26,416 bases of DNA, from positions 1-26,416 of IMG/VR virus record IMGVR_UViG_3300006736_002174; one strand, 5' to 3'. Below are positions 1 through 9,105 of the stretch, one piece after another. This DNA comes from a virus. The position numbers were made by a program, and so were the translations under genes. Numbering within the stretch: position 1 is the first letter of the stretch; every line of letters begins with the position of its first letter. The notes beneath the pieces were generated by a model. It worked only from the letters and a program-made list of their open reading frames with translations. It was not told where the DNA came from and made no database searches.

Positions 1-1047
1 CGGTTCCAGGTGACTGGTCCGGCGATTGCGTCGGCTGCCAAGGGCGGAACGGCTAGCTTCGTTGGCGCTCTCGAACTTGAGATGGACAAGCTCAAGGACG
101 ATGTTCGCAACAAGGCTGATCGCACGCTCACAAGCGGTGGTCGCGTCGTTGGGTTCCTCAACCAGCACAAGACCGAGGGTGCCGCTGCCACCTGGGATTT
201 CCGAGGTGACTTTGCGAAGATTGCCGCAGCGTACAACACCATGGGAGGCAACATCGACATCGCTGTCGTTGACTGCTCCAACGACACCCTGACCGGTGAC
301 ACGGTGACCTACGAGTTCATCACGACTTTGGCGGCCATCGACATCACCCACGCCGGGTTCAACCCCTCGGCTGGCACGATTCGCCTCACCAATGCGCTCG
401 ACACCAGTGGTGTTGCCGATGGCGCAGCCTGTGCGCTGGTTATCAGTGACACGTCGTCGGCCGCACTGAACGCAATCCTCGATGAGGAGCCGATTGGCAT
501 CTACGGCAACCTCGGTTACGTGAGCCTCTTCGGGGTCGACCGTGGCTCGGTGGATGGTACTGCGATGGAGCTTCAGTCGGTTATCATCAACATGGACTCC
601 GACAACTCTGGCAACGGCGATGCCGAGGCGCTCACGCTTGAGCGCATGCAGGAGATAATCGATGGCATCAACGTCACCAGCGGCCAGGATATCGACCTCA
701 TCCTCATGAACCCGATCATGCGGGCGAAGTACACCGCGCTTATCAGCGGCAACATCTTCAAGCCCGTCGAGAAGGCGACTACCGGTGATGGTGGCTTCCT
801 GGGCCTGTCGTATGCCGGTGTTCCGATCAAGAGCGCCCGTCACGTCGACAACGGCTTGATGATCTTCATGAACACCAAGTGCTGGAAGCTCGCGGTGCTT
901 GAAGATGGCAAGTTCGCGGACCTCGACGGAAGCGTTCTGTCGCGGGTTTCGGACTACGACAGTTGGGAGGGTTTCTACAAGTGGTACTACAACCACTACT
1001 GCTACCGCCCCAACGCCAACGGCGTCTTGACTGGCGTGACGCTCTAG
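1..1047 (+). CDS. Major capsid protein (5' end outside the window)
   Basis: Probable HK97-fold major capsid protein that builds the head shell. The frame is open from base 1 (residues RFQVTGPAI...), so the true start lies upstream; the GTG at 10 is only an internal valine. The visible 349 codons have an N-terminal helical stretch rich in charged residues (FVGALELEMDKLKDDVRNKADR), then alternating beta/loop segments and an LERMQEIIDGIN helix followed by LILMNPIMRAKY. This resembles the long-helix and P-domain arrangement of capsid proteins of environmental and actinobacterial phages. The C-terminus ends in aromatic-rich beta strands (WEGFYKWYYNHYCYRPN). It precedes a portal gene by about 0.9 kb, which fits a head-gene module. 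The call rests on overall pattern, length and context, not on a short signature motif. Confidence 0.8.
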   Translation, partial: RFQVTGPAIASAAKGGTASFVGALELEMDKLKDDVRNKADRTLTSGGRVVGFLNQHKTEGAAATWDFRGDFAKIAAAYNTMGGNIDIAVVDCSNDTLTGDTVTYEFITTLAAIDITHAGFNPSAGTIRLTNALDTSGVADGAACALVISDTSSAALNAILDEEPIGIYGNLGYVSLFGVDRGSVDGTAMELQSVIINMDSDNSGNGDAEALTLERMQEIIDGINVTSGQDIDLILMNPIMRAKYTALISGNIFKPVEKATTGDGGFLGLSYAGVPIKSARHVDNGLMIFMNTKCWKLAVLEDGKFADLDGSVLSRVSDYDSWEGFYKWYYNHYCYRPNANGVLTGVTL

Positions 1048-1054
1048 GTGTGAT

Positions 1055-1303
1055 GTGGCGATTCTCCACGACATCCTGCTTCTTGCCCTCCTTGTTGGCG
1101 GGGTGTTCGTGGAGATATCGTTGGTCAGGTTTCTGACCACTTTGAGACGGGTGAAGGGGGAGGAGCTTGACCTCCTCCTTTGCCCACCCCATGTAGACCC
1201 GACCCCTTCTGAAATGTTCGAGGTGATCTATGGCGCTTCCACTACTGGCCCCATTGAGCGCAGCCATGATGCCGGTCACGGCGGGGGTTTCAGCGCCGGG
1301 TAG
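1055..1303 (+). CDS. Small membrane protein, hypothetical
   Basis: An 82-aa frame beginning at GTG, 7 bases after the capsid stop, with an AGGTG SD-like stretch just upstream. Residues about 3-26 (ILHDILLLALLVGGVFVEIS) form one clear hydrophobic transmembrane segment, followed by a basic patch (TTLRRVKGEE). The last 25 codons overlap the start of the next gene by 74 bases, a larger overlap than elsewhere here, so the reading frame may be real only in its first part. An ATG two bases earlier opens a 27-codon frame that is less plausible. Function unknown. Confidence 0.42.
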   Translation: MAILHDILLLALLVGGVFVEISLVRFLTTLRRVKGEELDLLLCPPHVDPTPSEMFEVIYGASTTGPIERSHDAGHGGGFSAG

Positions 1304-1964
1304 TGCGGTCGGCACGGTGGCTGGATCGCATGGAACCCAGTACGCGATCAAAGAAGCCGCCCCTCACATCAAGGGGAAGGGCGGTAAGCCCATCGACCCA
1401 TGGACAACCGGCTTCATGGCGGGACTTGGCGAGACCGCTATCGGCGGCGCTGACCCCCTCTTTGCCACCACCAAGAACATTGAGATGTTCGGTGGCCCAG
1501 GCCTTGGACTCGGGGCAAGCGGGGAGGGGACCAAGGCGACGGTAGAGCGGTACGTGCCAGGCGCTCGCGCCGTGAGCCCCTACATACAGAAGGCCATCGT
1601 CCAGGACCAGGCGCTCAAGCCGCCGTCTCCCTCGACAGCGACCGGTGTGGCCCCCCTTAGCTTTGAGCCAGGGATGCTCCTCGGCGACACGTCTGTGGCA
1701 ACGCCACCCCCCACCACTCCCACATTCGGGATGGGCTTTAGTCCGGTGCCCCCGCCCCCCGACCTGGACTTTGGGCGAACCTACCCGCTGCCGAGGCGTG
1801 TGTCGCCACCGCCGGCCGTTTTCGATCCCAGGCTAGAGAGCCTCCGCTCCTTCGAGCCCGCCAGCGCGTTCCCGCATGAGAGCGTTCCCGCAGACCCGCT
1901 CTTTGAGGAAGACATCGAGGTGGACTATTTCGGCAATCCTATTGACCGGCGCTGGAGGAGATAG
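1230..1964 (+). CDS. Proline/glycine-rich putative virion protein
   Basis: A 244-aa protein starting at ATG with a good SD (GAGGTGAT) and ending 2 bases before the portal ATG. The N-terminal half is small-residue rich, with Gly/Ala stretches (GGPGLGLGASGEG) and a weak hydrophobic start. The second half is strongly proline rich (PPPTTPTFGMGFSPVPPPPD) and ends in an acidic stretch followed by a basic tail (DRRWRR). It lies between capsid and portal, where head accessory or scaffolding genes often sit, but its composition is more like the ejected or accessory virion proteins further downstream (for example 10952-11650). No family is recognised, and no signal peptide or catalytic motif is seen. 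Confidence 0.7.
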   Translation: MALPLLAPLSAAMMPVTAGVSAPGSAVGTVAGSHGTQYAIKEAAPHIKGKGGKPIDPWTTGFMAGLGETAIGGADPLFATTKNIEMFGGPGLGLGASGEGTKATVERYVPGARAVSPYIQKAIVQDQALKPPSPSTATGVAPLSFEPGMLLGDTSVATPPPTTPTFGMGFSPVPPPPDLDFGRTYPLPRRVSPPPAVFDPRLESLRSFEPASAFPHESVPADPLFEEDIEVDYFGNPIDRRWRR

Positions 1965-1966
1965 GG

Positions 1967-3886
1967 ATGCCTGAGTATCCAGAGAACATCGGCAGTCAGA
2001 TCGCTTCAGGTCGTAACGACAAGAACTCCTACGCCCGCGTGTGGGATATGTGTACGATGTTTCTCGAAGGGCGTCAGTGGCTTGAGTTCGACCGAGACAG
2101 CAAGAGCTACAACATCAACCGTCGGGCCAGGGCGGACGGTAGCCAGCGGCAGACGGTTAACCTGCTGCTCAACATCTACCGAAACATCCTCGCCCGCCTC
2201 ACGCTGAGCTACCCGTCCATCGCCGTCATGCCGGCCAGTCCGTCTAATGATGACATCATCAAGGCGAAGAGTTCTGAGATAGCGCTTCAGTACTACTGGC
2301 ATCGCGAAGACATGCAGTCAAAGCTCCACAGGGCCATCCAGTGGCTGCTGGTGACCGGCACCGTGGCGATGCACAGCTACTACGACGCCGACGACGACGC
2401 CATCCACACGACCCCCATCAGCCCGTACGACGTCTTCTTCGAGGAGAAGGTCATCGAGCCATGGGACTCTCAGTGGGTTGCGCTGCGCAGTTATCATCTC
2501 GAAGAGGATGTGAAGAAGGCGTACCCACAGTACGCCGATGAGATCGATTCCACCCAAAGCGCCAGCGATGACTACTCGCTCGATAGCGAGCTTCATACGG
2601 TGCCGGATGACCGTGTGGAGTTGATGGAGGTCTACTGGCGAGACGGTCGTCACGCCATCCTTTCGGGCAACCTCTACCTCTACAAGGGCACCTGGAAGAC
2701 CAAGACCTTCCCCGTGGAGATCATCCGCTACACCGAGGTCCCGGGGCGCTTGTGGGGCATCGGCCTGATGCAGCCACTGCTGGACCTTCAGCGCCTCTAC
2801 AACGAACAGCGCACCCAGGTGGTTCACAACGTCAAGCTGATGGGCAACCCCAAGTGGGCCATCCCGAAGACTGCGGGCATCAACGCCTCGGCTTTGACCA
2901 ATCGACCCGGTGAGAAGATTTACTTCAACCCAGCCGGCGGCGCTCCTCAGCAGATTCAGCCAGTTCCGCTTCCTGGCTACGTGCTCGACAGCATCACGCG
3001 AACACAGGCAGAGATGCACGACGTGGCCGGCATCCACTCGGTGAGCCTCGGTAAGCGCGCCGTAGGCGTGAGTTCCGGTAAGGCCATGCAGGTCCTCAGC
3101 GAGCGCGACACGTCTCAGCTCCAGGAGACTCAAAGCAACATCGAGAAGGCCATCCGGTCCCTGGCCAAGGTGGTCTTGGAGTTGATGAAGGAGCACTACG
3201 CAGAGCCAAAGATGGTTCGGATGCTCGACCAGACTGGCAAGGTCATGTACCGGGCCATCAGCAACACCAGCATCGTGGACGATCCTGAGATCTTCATCGA
3301 GGCCGGCAGCGCGTTCCGTCAGGACGCGCGGGACAGAGACCAGTACGTGCTGGACCTCCTCCAGGCAGGCCTCATCACGCCTGAGATGGCGATGAAGGAG
3401 ATCTCCTTCCGTACGGGCAATGCGTTTGTTACCGAGAAGGTCGCAGCCATGTCCCACGCCAAGAAGCTGCTCGAAGCCACCAAGCGTGGGTTCGAGGTGG
3501 AGGTCTTCCTCTCCGACGACATCGCGTCGATGCTCAAGGTCTTCTCCGACTTCGTCCACACTGACGAGTTCTACGGGCTTCCAGAGGAAAGACAGCTCTA
3601 CATCAGAGACGTGGTTGTTGCCCTCAGCAACCCGCAAGCAAACGACATGGAGTTCCAGCAGGCCGAATCCATGCAGAAGGTCTTCCCAAGGCAGCCCGGC
3701 CCCGGCAGCAACCTGAACCAGCAGATGGCCAACCTTGTGGCGGCTGGCTCTGGCGCTGCCCAGGGTCAGATGGCCGAGGAGTCTCTCGGAAGGGCCGGAC
3801 AAGTCCAAGCGCTTGAGAGCGCGCAGTCCGCCCAGGCGGCTGGGCAGGAGGCACTCATCAGTCCCGTCTTCGGAGGTCTCGGATGA
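1967..3886 (+). CDS. Portal protein
   Basis: A 639-aa portal protein, the dodecameric ring at the head vertex through which DNA is packaged and ejected. The ATG follows GGAGGAG at 1954-1960 with 6-base spacing. Typical features are the N-terminal LNIYRNILARLTLSYPSIAV segment, a long helical block with an aromatic-rich QYYWHRE motif, PISPYDVFFEE, then PGRLWGIGLMQPLLDLQRLYNEQRTQ and the later helical stem and wing (residues about 340-480) with VAGIHSVSLGKRAVGVSSGKA. The C-terminal 60 residues are Gln/Ala/Gly rich (QQAESMQKVFPRQPGPG...), like the barrel or tail end of podovirus-type portals. The gene overlaps the downstream adaptor gene by ATGA. Length is within the usual range for short-tailed phage portals. 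Confidence 0.9.
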   Translation: MPEYPENIGSQIASGRNDKNSYARVWDMCTMFLEGRQWLEFDRDSKSYNINRRARADGSQRQTVNLLLNIYRNILARLTLSYPSIAVMPASPSNDDIIKAKSSEIALQYYWHREDMQSKLHRAIQWLLVTGTVAMHSYYDADDDAIHTTPISPYDVFFEEKVIEPWDSQWVALRSYHLEEDVKKAYPQYADEIDSTQSASDDYSLDSELHTVPDDRVELMEVYWRDGRHAILSGNLYLYKGTWKTKTFPVEIIRYTEVPGRLWGIGLMQPLLDLQRLYNEQRTQVVHNVKLMGNPKWAIPKTAGINASALTNRPGEKIYFNPAGGAPQQIQPVPLPGYVLDSITRTQAEMHDVAGIHSVSLGKRAVGVSSGKAMQVLSERDTSQLQETQSNIEKAIRSLAKVVLELMKEHYAEPKMVRMLDQTGKVMYRAISNTSIVDDPEIFIEAGSAFRQDARDRDQYVLDLLQAGLITPEMAMKEISFRTGNAFVTEKVAAMSHAKKLLEATKRGFEVEVFLSDDIASMLKVFSDFVHTDEFYGLPEERQLYIRDVVVALSNPQANDMEFQQAESMQKVFPRQPGPGSNLNQQMANLVAAGSGAAQGQMAEESLGRAGQVQALESAQSAQAAGQEALISPVFGGLG

Positions 3887-4545
3887 CGCCAGCAGAGGTC
3901 GCTACCAAGTTCAGGCTCTACATCGATGAGCCCGACCAGACGTTCGTCTCGGATGCGGACGTTGAGATCTTCCTCGATGACGGTTATCGCGAGTTCAGAA
4001 ACCTCGTGTGCGACATCAACCCTATGATCTACAACGCGATTCAGGAAGTAACACTGAGCGGCGTGAACTCGTTTGACATGGTCACGGGCACCCCATCGTT
4101 CCTCGGCGCGTCGCCCACCGCTACCGCCGGACGCCTTATCAGGCTCAACGAGTTCAATCAGGTCAATACCGATGGGGACATCACTGTGCGGTTTTCAGGC
4201 CTCACCAACCCCACGTCCCTGGATGTGGTTGGGTCGAGTTACTACCTGGCCGGAACGAAGCTCATGTTCAGCAGGAAGCTCACCGGCACCTTCCAGGTGA
4301 ACTACGTGCCAGAGGGCGACATCACCTGGACGGGCACGCCAACCACCTATCTCGACGACCTCACGTCCTTCCACGACCTCATTCCGCTCCTCGCGTATCG
4401 CCAGTACGCCATCATTGATGGTGCAGAGAGCGAGCCCTTGCTTCGCCAAGCGGCCAACCGGTTCGCCAAGTTCAAAGAATACTTGCAGGCCAGGGCCCAC
4501 GATGGTGGCGATTACGTCCAGCATGTGTCCTGGCTGGGGCGCTAA
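3883..4545 (+). CDS. Head-tail adaptor (gp4/gp6-like connector) protein
   Basis: A 220-aa protein whose ATG overlaps the portal stop (ATGA), implying translational coupling. The start MTPAEVATKFRLYIDEPDQTFVSDADVEIFLDDGYREFRNLV is the common opening of phage head-tail adaptors: a helix, an acidic loop, then the 'hinge' helix. The middle (residues about 45-150) is beta rich, and the C-terminal helix (FHDLIPLLAYRQYAIIDGAESEPLLRQAANRFAKFKEYL) is like the helix that docks on the portal. Its position directly after the portal and before the large tail hub supports the call. Alternative: a tail-tube-like protein of T7 gp11 type, which has the same connector role in short-tailed phages. Confidence 0.75.
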   Translation: MTPAEVATKFRLYIDEPDQTFVSDADVEIFLDDGYREFRNLVCDINPMIYNAIQEVTLSGVNSFDMVTGTPSFLGASPTATAGRLIRLNEFNQVNTDGDITVRFSGLTNPTSLDVVGSSYYLAGTKLMFSRKLTGTFQVNYVPEGDITWTGTPTTYLDDLTSFHDLIPLLAYRQYAIIDGAESEPLLRQAANRFAKFKEYLQARAHDGGDYVQHVSWLGR

Positions 4546-7466
4546 TGGCGACTCCGGGCAACGAAGTCCAGCTGCTTGATGCAGGCATCCAGGCGAACGC
4601 ACCCAGCAAGGGGTCGTTCGCTCTGAACATGTTGTTTCATAACAACTCCTGGCAAGTGCGTCGCGGGTTCGGGCAGGTTACCCAGTTCGACACCCAGATG
4701 GCGTCCCCCCTCGCTGGTGCTGCCACTGAGTGGGGCTTCAAGAAGCATCTCGGAAGCCACCTCATCAAGACCAACTTCGGCAACCTCCAGATGCTCAGCA
4801 TCTTCCTCGCTGACGTAAACACATCTGACACGGGCGGCTCTTTCACCTTCTCTGCGGTCGAGGGCATCTACGTGGTCAGCATCTATGACCTCACGACCAA
4901 CGAGCGATTCGAGGTGCCGCTCTACACCCACACCAACGAGACGGCGGTATCGGCGAGCTTCAACGACTCCGTGCCGGTGACCGTTGGGTCGCGCACAACC
5001 ACCCAGGTGAACCTCGATGGTGTCGAGGGCATCAATCCGCAGTACCAGACAACCACAAACGCATCGTACGCTGCGTGGCTCAAGGCGAAGGACGAGTTCT
5101 TCTACTTCGAGGAGTTCAACGATGTCCTGTATTTCGGGAACTCGATAGCGGGGGCGTGGGCCTACATTCCGGCGTCGTTCAATGGACTGCGCACCACCAC
5201 AGTCGATGAGAATAACTATCATGAGTCAGCGCTGGCTTATGGTGAGTCGAGTATGATCACGCCCGTGGTCTTGAGCCCTGGCATCAACCCAGAATCATTC
5301 GATTACGTGCGAACCTCCGACATGGCCAACCCGGTGGATGCGGCAGTGGTGCAGAACCGGCTCGTCTATGCCTCAGGCAAGACGCTCTTTTGGAATGACC
5401 CCGGATTCGCCAACGCCATCACCGGCAACAACGTCATGGATGTTCCCTCAGAGGAGCTGATTACATGCATCGCGGAGTTGAACTCGAACCTCATCATCTT
5501 CACAAAGAACGAGATGTGGCTCTACCAACCGTCCATGGGAGACATTGTTGTCGATGGGCGGCTGACCAGGGTGAGCGACACGGTGGGGTGCGTGGGTTCG
5601 AGCGCTGTGGCCAAGGTGGACGGAAGCCTTGTGTGGGTAGACACGGGCGGCGTTTACACTACGTCCAATGGCATCAGCATGAGCCGTCTTTCGGGGGAGA
5701 TACTCCCCTTCTTTACCCGGCAGGGGATGAGCAACCCGCTTACATCCTACTTCGTCTCGACGCCCCGCTTTGGCCACACGACGCTCAGCGGAGAGCAGCC
5801 GATGACCACCCTTCGATTCGACTCGGAGGGGGTCAAGTGCATCTACGTGGCGGCGATGAAGCTGCTCGCTATCTCGATCCCGAAGCTCAGCGGGGCCCTC
5901 GTCCTGACGAACGGAAAGTGGTCGTGGTGGACATTTGAGTCAAGCGTTGCGGACGATGGCGCGGGCACCGCCGTTGTCGGCGTGACGCAGAACGTCCCAT
6001 CACCATGGGTCCTCGGCTATCAGGACGACTTCTTCGTCATCGCCGGCCCTGACGTCCAAGCGCTTATTGATGATGCCGTGTCCGGCGGCGGCGGGGCGCT
6101 CAACGCCGACACCACCGACAGGTCGTTCTTCATCCTGGAGTACGGACGAGGGGGTGCGATCGATCGAAGCATCACCGACGAAGACGACAGGAGAATCACC
6201 GGGGTCGGCATTCGACACGGACCAGCCGGGACGGACTCTCTGGTGGGCTCTGCCGCCGGGGGGTTCTACCTGCACGACCCGATCAAGGTGCCCGACGGAT
6301 ACACCTTCCCCGTTGGGGGTGAAATCGCCATACCGGGAAGGGACTACATCCTGGTTCCCATCTCCATCGTCTTGCCGCAAGACGTGTGGGACTTCACGGC
6401 CGGTGAGGGGGTTGACCAGATAGCTATAGGGTTGGGCTTTGACGCCGGCCGGTGGCAGCCGGTCTATAATGGGGTGTACACTAGTACGATTGAGTTAATG
6501 CTCCCCCCGGAGCGCCTTGCCAGCGCCCGCGACGTTGCAGGCACCGACCCGTGGACGATCGCAACCTACAGTGCTTATGACCCCACGGCGGGGTCCTTTG
6601 CTCTTAGGTTTGGCGTTCCTAGCCAGTCTGGTGGTTATCTTGCGGTGTGGTGGGACGGCCAACACGGCAGCCACTATCACAATCCGCACATGAACCTGAC
6701 TGAAGGACGCCACAACCTCCTCATCTACTTGCCGTTCAAGCGCGTAGCCGCCCGGTTGGCCGACGACACCAGCGGCATGGGCTGGTCTGTCCTCAGCGCC
6801 ACCGCCGGCACTGAGGCCTGGCTTGATGACAATGCTAATGGGATCTTGCGTCGCATCAGCCTCTTTGAGTTCAAGCGGTGGTCTCTCGGCAGTGGCTCTG
6901 TGCGGAAGGAGGACTCCGTGGCTCAGCCGGTCGACTGGGCCTACAAGTCCACCAACGTGGGGCTCGAAGAGGGCAAAGAGCTGAAGATGCGGGGTGTCTG
7001 GACCAACCTGCTGAGTCATGGCTCTGGCACCGACAAACTCAACGCGGCGTGGCCGTATGGCCTCTTCAACACCCTCGTCGGCAGCGACCGCAAGGAATGG
7101 ATATCTCAGATCATAGACCTCTCACCGACACAAGCGGCCGTTGAGCAGCAGGACGAGACCTCTCCATTCGCCAGCACCAGCACGCTCCGCACCAGAGTTC
7201 AGCAGTCTGACGGCACCCTCGCCGACAAGGTCTTCCAGACCGGTGGCACAGACATCACCTGGGGCGACACCGGCAGCCAGGCCACAGGTAACCTCCTCAT
7301 CGGTGACGAGGACACGAGTGAAATCTCAGTCAGCATGTCGGCCAAGGGTCAAAGCTTCAGCGTCATGCACTTTGGGTTCATCATGAACCGCGCTGAGCGA
7401 CTCATGATGGAGGGCATCAAGGCCATTGTTAGGGTTGTTGGCGGTCGTCGAAGGAGGGGCAGGTAA
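4545..7466 (+). CDS. Large tail hub/nozzle (stabilisation-type) protein
   Basis: A 973-aa beta-rich protein that starts inside the adaptor stop (TAATG). Residues about 250-480 contain repeated propeller-blade-like strands (VVQNRLVYASGKTLFWNDPG, LIIFTKNEMWLYQP, GSLVWVDTGGVYTTSNG), a pattern known from P22 gp10-like stabilisation proteins and T7 gp12-like nozzles that plug the short tail. The N-terminus (GIQANAPSKGSFALNMLFHNNSWQVRRGFGQ) resembles the 'list of resources with offset' opening of such hubs. Residues about 500-800 look like an inserted region with Gly/Asp-rich loops, and residues 815-973 form another beta domain ending in a basic VVGGRRRRGR tail. It is larger than typical nozzles. 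Function inferred from pattern and order, not from an exact motif. Confidence 0.68.
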   Translation: MATPGNEVQLLDAGIQANAPSKGSFALNMLFHNNSWQVRRGFGQVTQFDTQMASPLAGAATEWGFKKHLGSHLIKTNFGNLQMLSIFLADVNTSDTGGSFTFSAVEGIYVVSIYDLTTNERFEVPLYTHTNETAVSASFNDSVPVTVGSRTTTQVNLDGVEGINPQYQTTTNASYAAWLKAKDEFFYFEEFNDVLYFGNSIAGAWAYIPASFNGLRTTTVDENNYHESALAYGESSMITPVVLSPGINPESFDYVRTSDMANPVDAAVVQNRLVYASGKTLFWNDPGFANAITGNNVMDVPSEELITCIAELNSNLIIFTKNEMWLYQPSMGDIVVDGRLTRVSDTVGCVGSSAVAKVDGSLVWVDTGGVYTTSNGISMSRLSGEILPFFTRQGMSNPLTSYFVSTPRFGHTTLSGEQPMTTLRFDSEGVKCIYVAAMKLLAISIPKLSGALVLTNGKWSWWTFESSVADDGAGTAVVGVTQNVPSPWVLGYQDDFFVIAGPDVQALIDDAVSGGGGALNADTTDRSFFILEYGRGGAIDRSITDEDDRRITGVGIRHGPAGTDSLVGSAAGGFYLHDPIKVPDGYTFPVGGEIAIPGRDYILVPISIVLPQDVWDFTAGEGVDQIAIGLGFDAGRWQPVYNGVYTSTIELMLPPERLASARDVAGTDPWTIATYSAYDPTAGSFALRFGVPSQSGGYLAVWWDGQHGSHYHNPHMNLTEGRHNLLIYLPFKRVAARLADDTSGMGWSVLSATAGTEAWLDDNANGILRRISLFEFKRWSLGSGSVRKEDSVAQPVDWAYKSTNVGLEEGKELKMRGVWTNLLSHGSGTDKLNAAWPYGLFNTLVGSDRKEWISQIIDLSPTQAAVEQQDETSPFASTSTLRTRVQQSDGTLADKVFQTGGTDITWGDTGSQATGNLLIGDEDTSEISVSMSAKGQSFSVMHFGFIMNRAERLMMEGIKAIVRVVGGRRRRGR

Positions 7467-8077
7467 TGGCCTCTACTGGCATCTACGACCGGCTGTTGAG
7501 GCCGAAGAGCACACCGGAAGAGGAGTCTGATCAGGTTCAGTCCGACCAGGTCTCGGATCGAATCTCTCAGCTGGGGCTCTTGACCAAGGGGAGCGCGCTC
7601 AATGAAGAGCGCCTGACGGGAAACATCTACAACCTGGCACAGGGCGAGTACGGCGCATTCGACCATACGGCGGACCATGGCACCATCCACGGCACCGTCA
7701 CAGGGGCCGTCTTCAACAAGCGCTGTCGGATTGCGGCCCCTGCTGTCATTACGGGCGTTACCTTCACTGACGATGGTGTGGAGGGGGCCCCTGAGTTGGT
7801 CCATGTGGCCTTTCCCAGCCGTGACACTGGCGTGATGTTTATGAACTGCACCTTCATCCGCAGCGGGTACAGCCCCACCTGCCACGTTCTGGTGGCGGCG
7901 GGGAGTGTGGCGATCTTTATTGGCTGCACATTCCGTGGGCTCAGCCAAGAGGCGGGGGATGTTATCGAGAACCAGAACGGTGCCGCCGCTGCTGTTCTGG
8001 TGATCGGATCGTTCAACTACACGAACAACTCCGATCTCGGCTCCAACGTTACGCAGGTGGGGGTCCTTGAGCCATGA
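7466..8077 (+). CDS. Beta-helix-like tail protein
   Basis: A 203-aa protein coupled to the tail hub gene (TAATG). The first 65 residues are hydrophilic and helical (STPEEESDQVQSDQVSDRIS), then from about residue 70 there is a ladder of short alternating strands (GTIHGTVTGAVFNKRCRI, VITGVTFTDD, GVMFMNCTFIRSG, VAIFIGCTFRGLS, VLVIGSFNYTNNS). The repeated 'xxFxxCTF' rungs are characteristic of right-handed parallel beta-helices in phage tail fibres and spikes. No catalytic residues of a pectate lyase or other depolymerase can be pointed to. It probably sits on or near the tail as a short fibre or spike piece. Confidence 0.6.
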   Translation: MASTGIYDRLLRPKSTPEEESDQVQSDQVSDRISQLGLLTKGSALNEERLTGNIYNLAQGEYGAFDHTADHGTIHGTVTGAVFNKRCRIAAPAVITGVTFTDDGVEGAPELVHVAFPSRDTGVMFMNCTFIRSGYSPTCHVLVAAGSVAIFIGCTFRGLSQEAGDVIENQNGAAAAVLVIGSFNYTNNSDLGSNVTQVGVLEP

Positions 8078-9105
8078 CCTGGAGACGGAACCCAAGAACC
8101 ATCACCAAGGAGCACTTCTCCGACGGTACGACGATCGATGGCAACCGCCTCGATACGGCCCTCGATGACGTCGTCGAGCGCGTCAACGAGATCCCGTACG
8201 GAGACCTCCGCAAGCGGTGGGTGCCCATCACCTACGTGGCCGGCTGGACGCCACAAGCGCCTGATACTCTTGAGACGGAGGAAGATCCGGATGAGTCGGA
8301 CAAAGGCGAAATAGGCGCGACCCACCACTGGCCATGGATGGTGGTGAGGAACACGGGCACCGACCAGATTGTCGCCGGCACCACCGGCTCAACCGATGGT
8401 GACGACGTGACCATCACCAACCCCTACCGGCTCAAGGGGGCCCAGGCTCCCGGCGTCTTCCCGTATGGAGGGGCGACGGTCGGCGTTGGCGAGTACACGT
8501 ACACGTTCGGGCCGATAGGCTATCAATACGCCTGGACCCGCTCCTGGTTCCTGGAGAGGCCCAGCATACTTGACGCTATCGACCTTGTGTTCGAGTTAGA
8601 CAACAGGGGCGCGGCCTCAGCGGATGAGATCTATACCAACACCTTCCTCTATGGCACCACACCGCCAGAAGGCTACGCCGCATCGTCTGACGATCACGGC
8701 CTCGCAGTGATTGCGACCGTAGACAGCCCGTTTGACGTTGAAGACAAAAACATGGCTGACATCGAGGTGATGCGTAAGACGTTCCGCATCAATAACGATA
8801 AACTCAGCACCCTCCCAATCTCATACAAGTCCACCGCCGCCCCAACGTACACGGATTTCGAGCCAAAGCCGCAGGACACCACCGGCTGTGGGGCCTCTAC
8901 CGTCCAGGGCGTGCGAGTTCACTTCGATCGGCTCAACATCCCAATCCATCAGAATGCCCGCCTGAGCGTGGCGGTTGTTATCCCCCTATACCCCGTTGCG
9001 ATGCAGCCTTGCGGGTGGGTGCCTGACGCAGACTACCCGTATCCGTGGCTTCAGCAGAAGGTCCACATGACCGTCACCATGCTCGAAGAGGTGACCAGTG
9101 GCTAA
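8074..9105 (+). CDS. Putative tail/virion structural protein
   Basis: A 343-aa protein overlapping the previous stop by ATGA. The N-terminus (ITKEHFSDGTTIDGNRLDTA, then NEIPYGDLRKRWVPITYVAGW) looks like an attachment domain that I recall at the start of tail proteins of uncultured aquatic short-tailed phages. The rest is beta-rich with many Thr/Gly/Asp loops and ends in a Tyr/Pro-rich strand region (DADYPYPWLQQKVHMTVTML). The next gene begins within its last 8 bases. It is probably one of a set of appendage proteins with its two neighbours. No named family is recognised. Confidence 0.66.
   Translation: MTWRRNPRTITKEHFSDGTTIDGNRLDTALDDVVERVNEIPYGDLRKRWVPITYVAGWTPQAPDTLETEEDPDESDKGEIGATHHWPWMVVRNTGTDQIVAGTTGSTDGDDVTITNPYRLKGAQAPGVFPYGGATVGVGEYTYTFGPIGYQYAWTRSWFLERPSILDAIDLVFELDNRGAASADEIYTNTFLYGTTPPEGYAASSDDHGLAVIATVDSPFDVEDKNMADIEVMRKTFRINNDKLSTLPISYKSTAAPTYTDFEPKPQDTTGCGASTVQGVRVHFDRLNIPIHQNARLSVAVVIPLYPVAMQPCGWVPDADYPYPWLQQKVHMTVTMLEEVTSG

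Noticed and set aside
2318-3808. A 496-codon open frame antisense to the portal gene
   Set aside because: It mirrors the portal codons; composition is Leu/His/Val/Asp rich without motifs. It is a product of high GC and codon bias, and a useful warning about long chance frames here.
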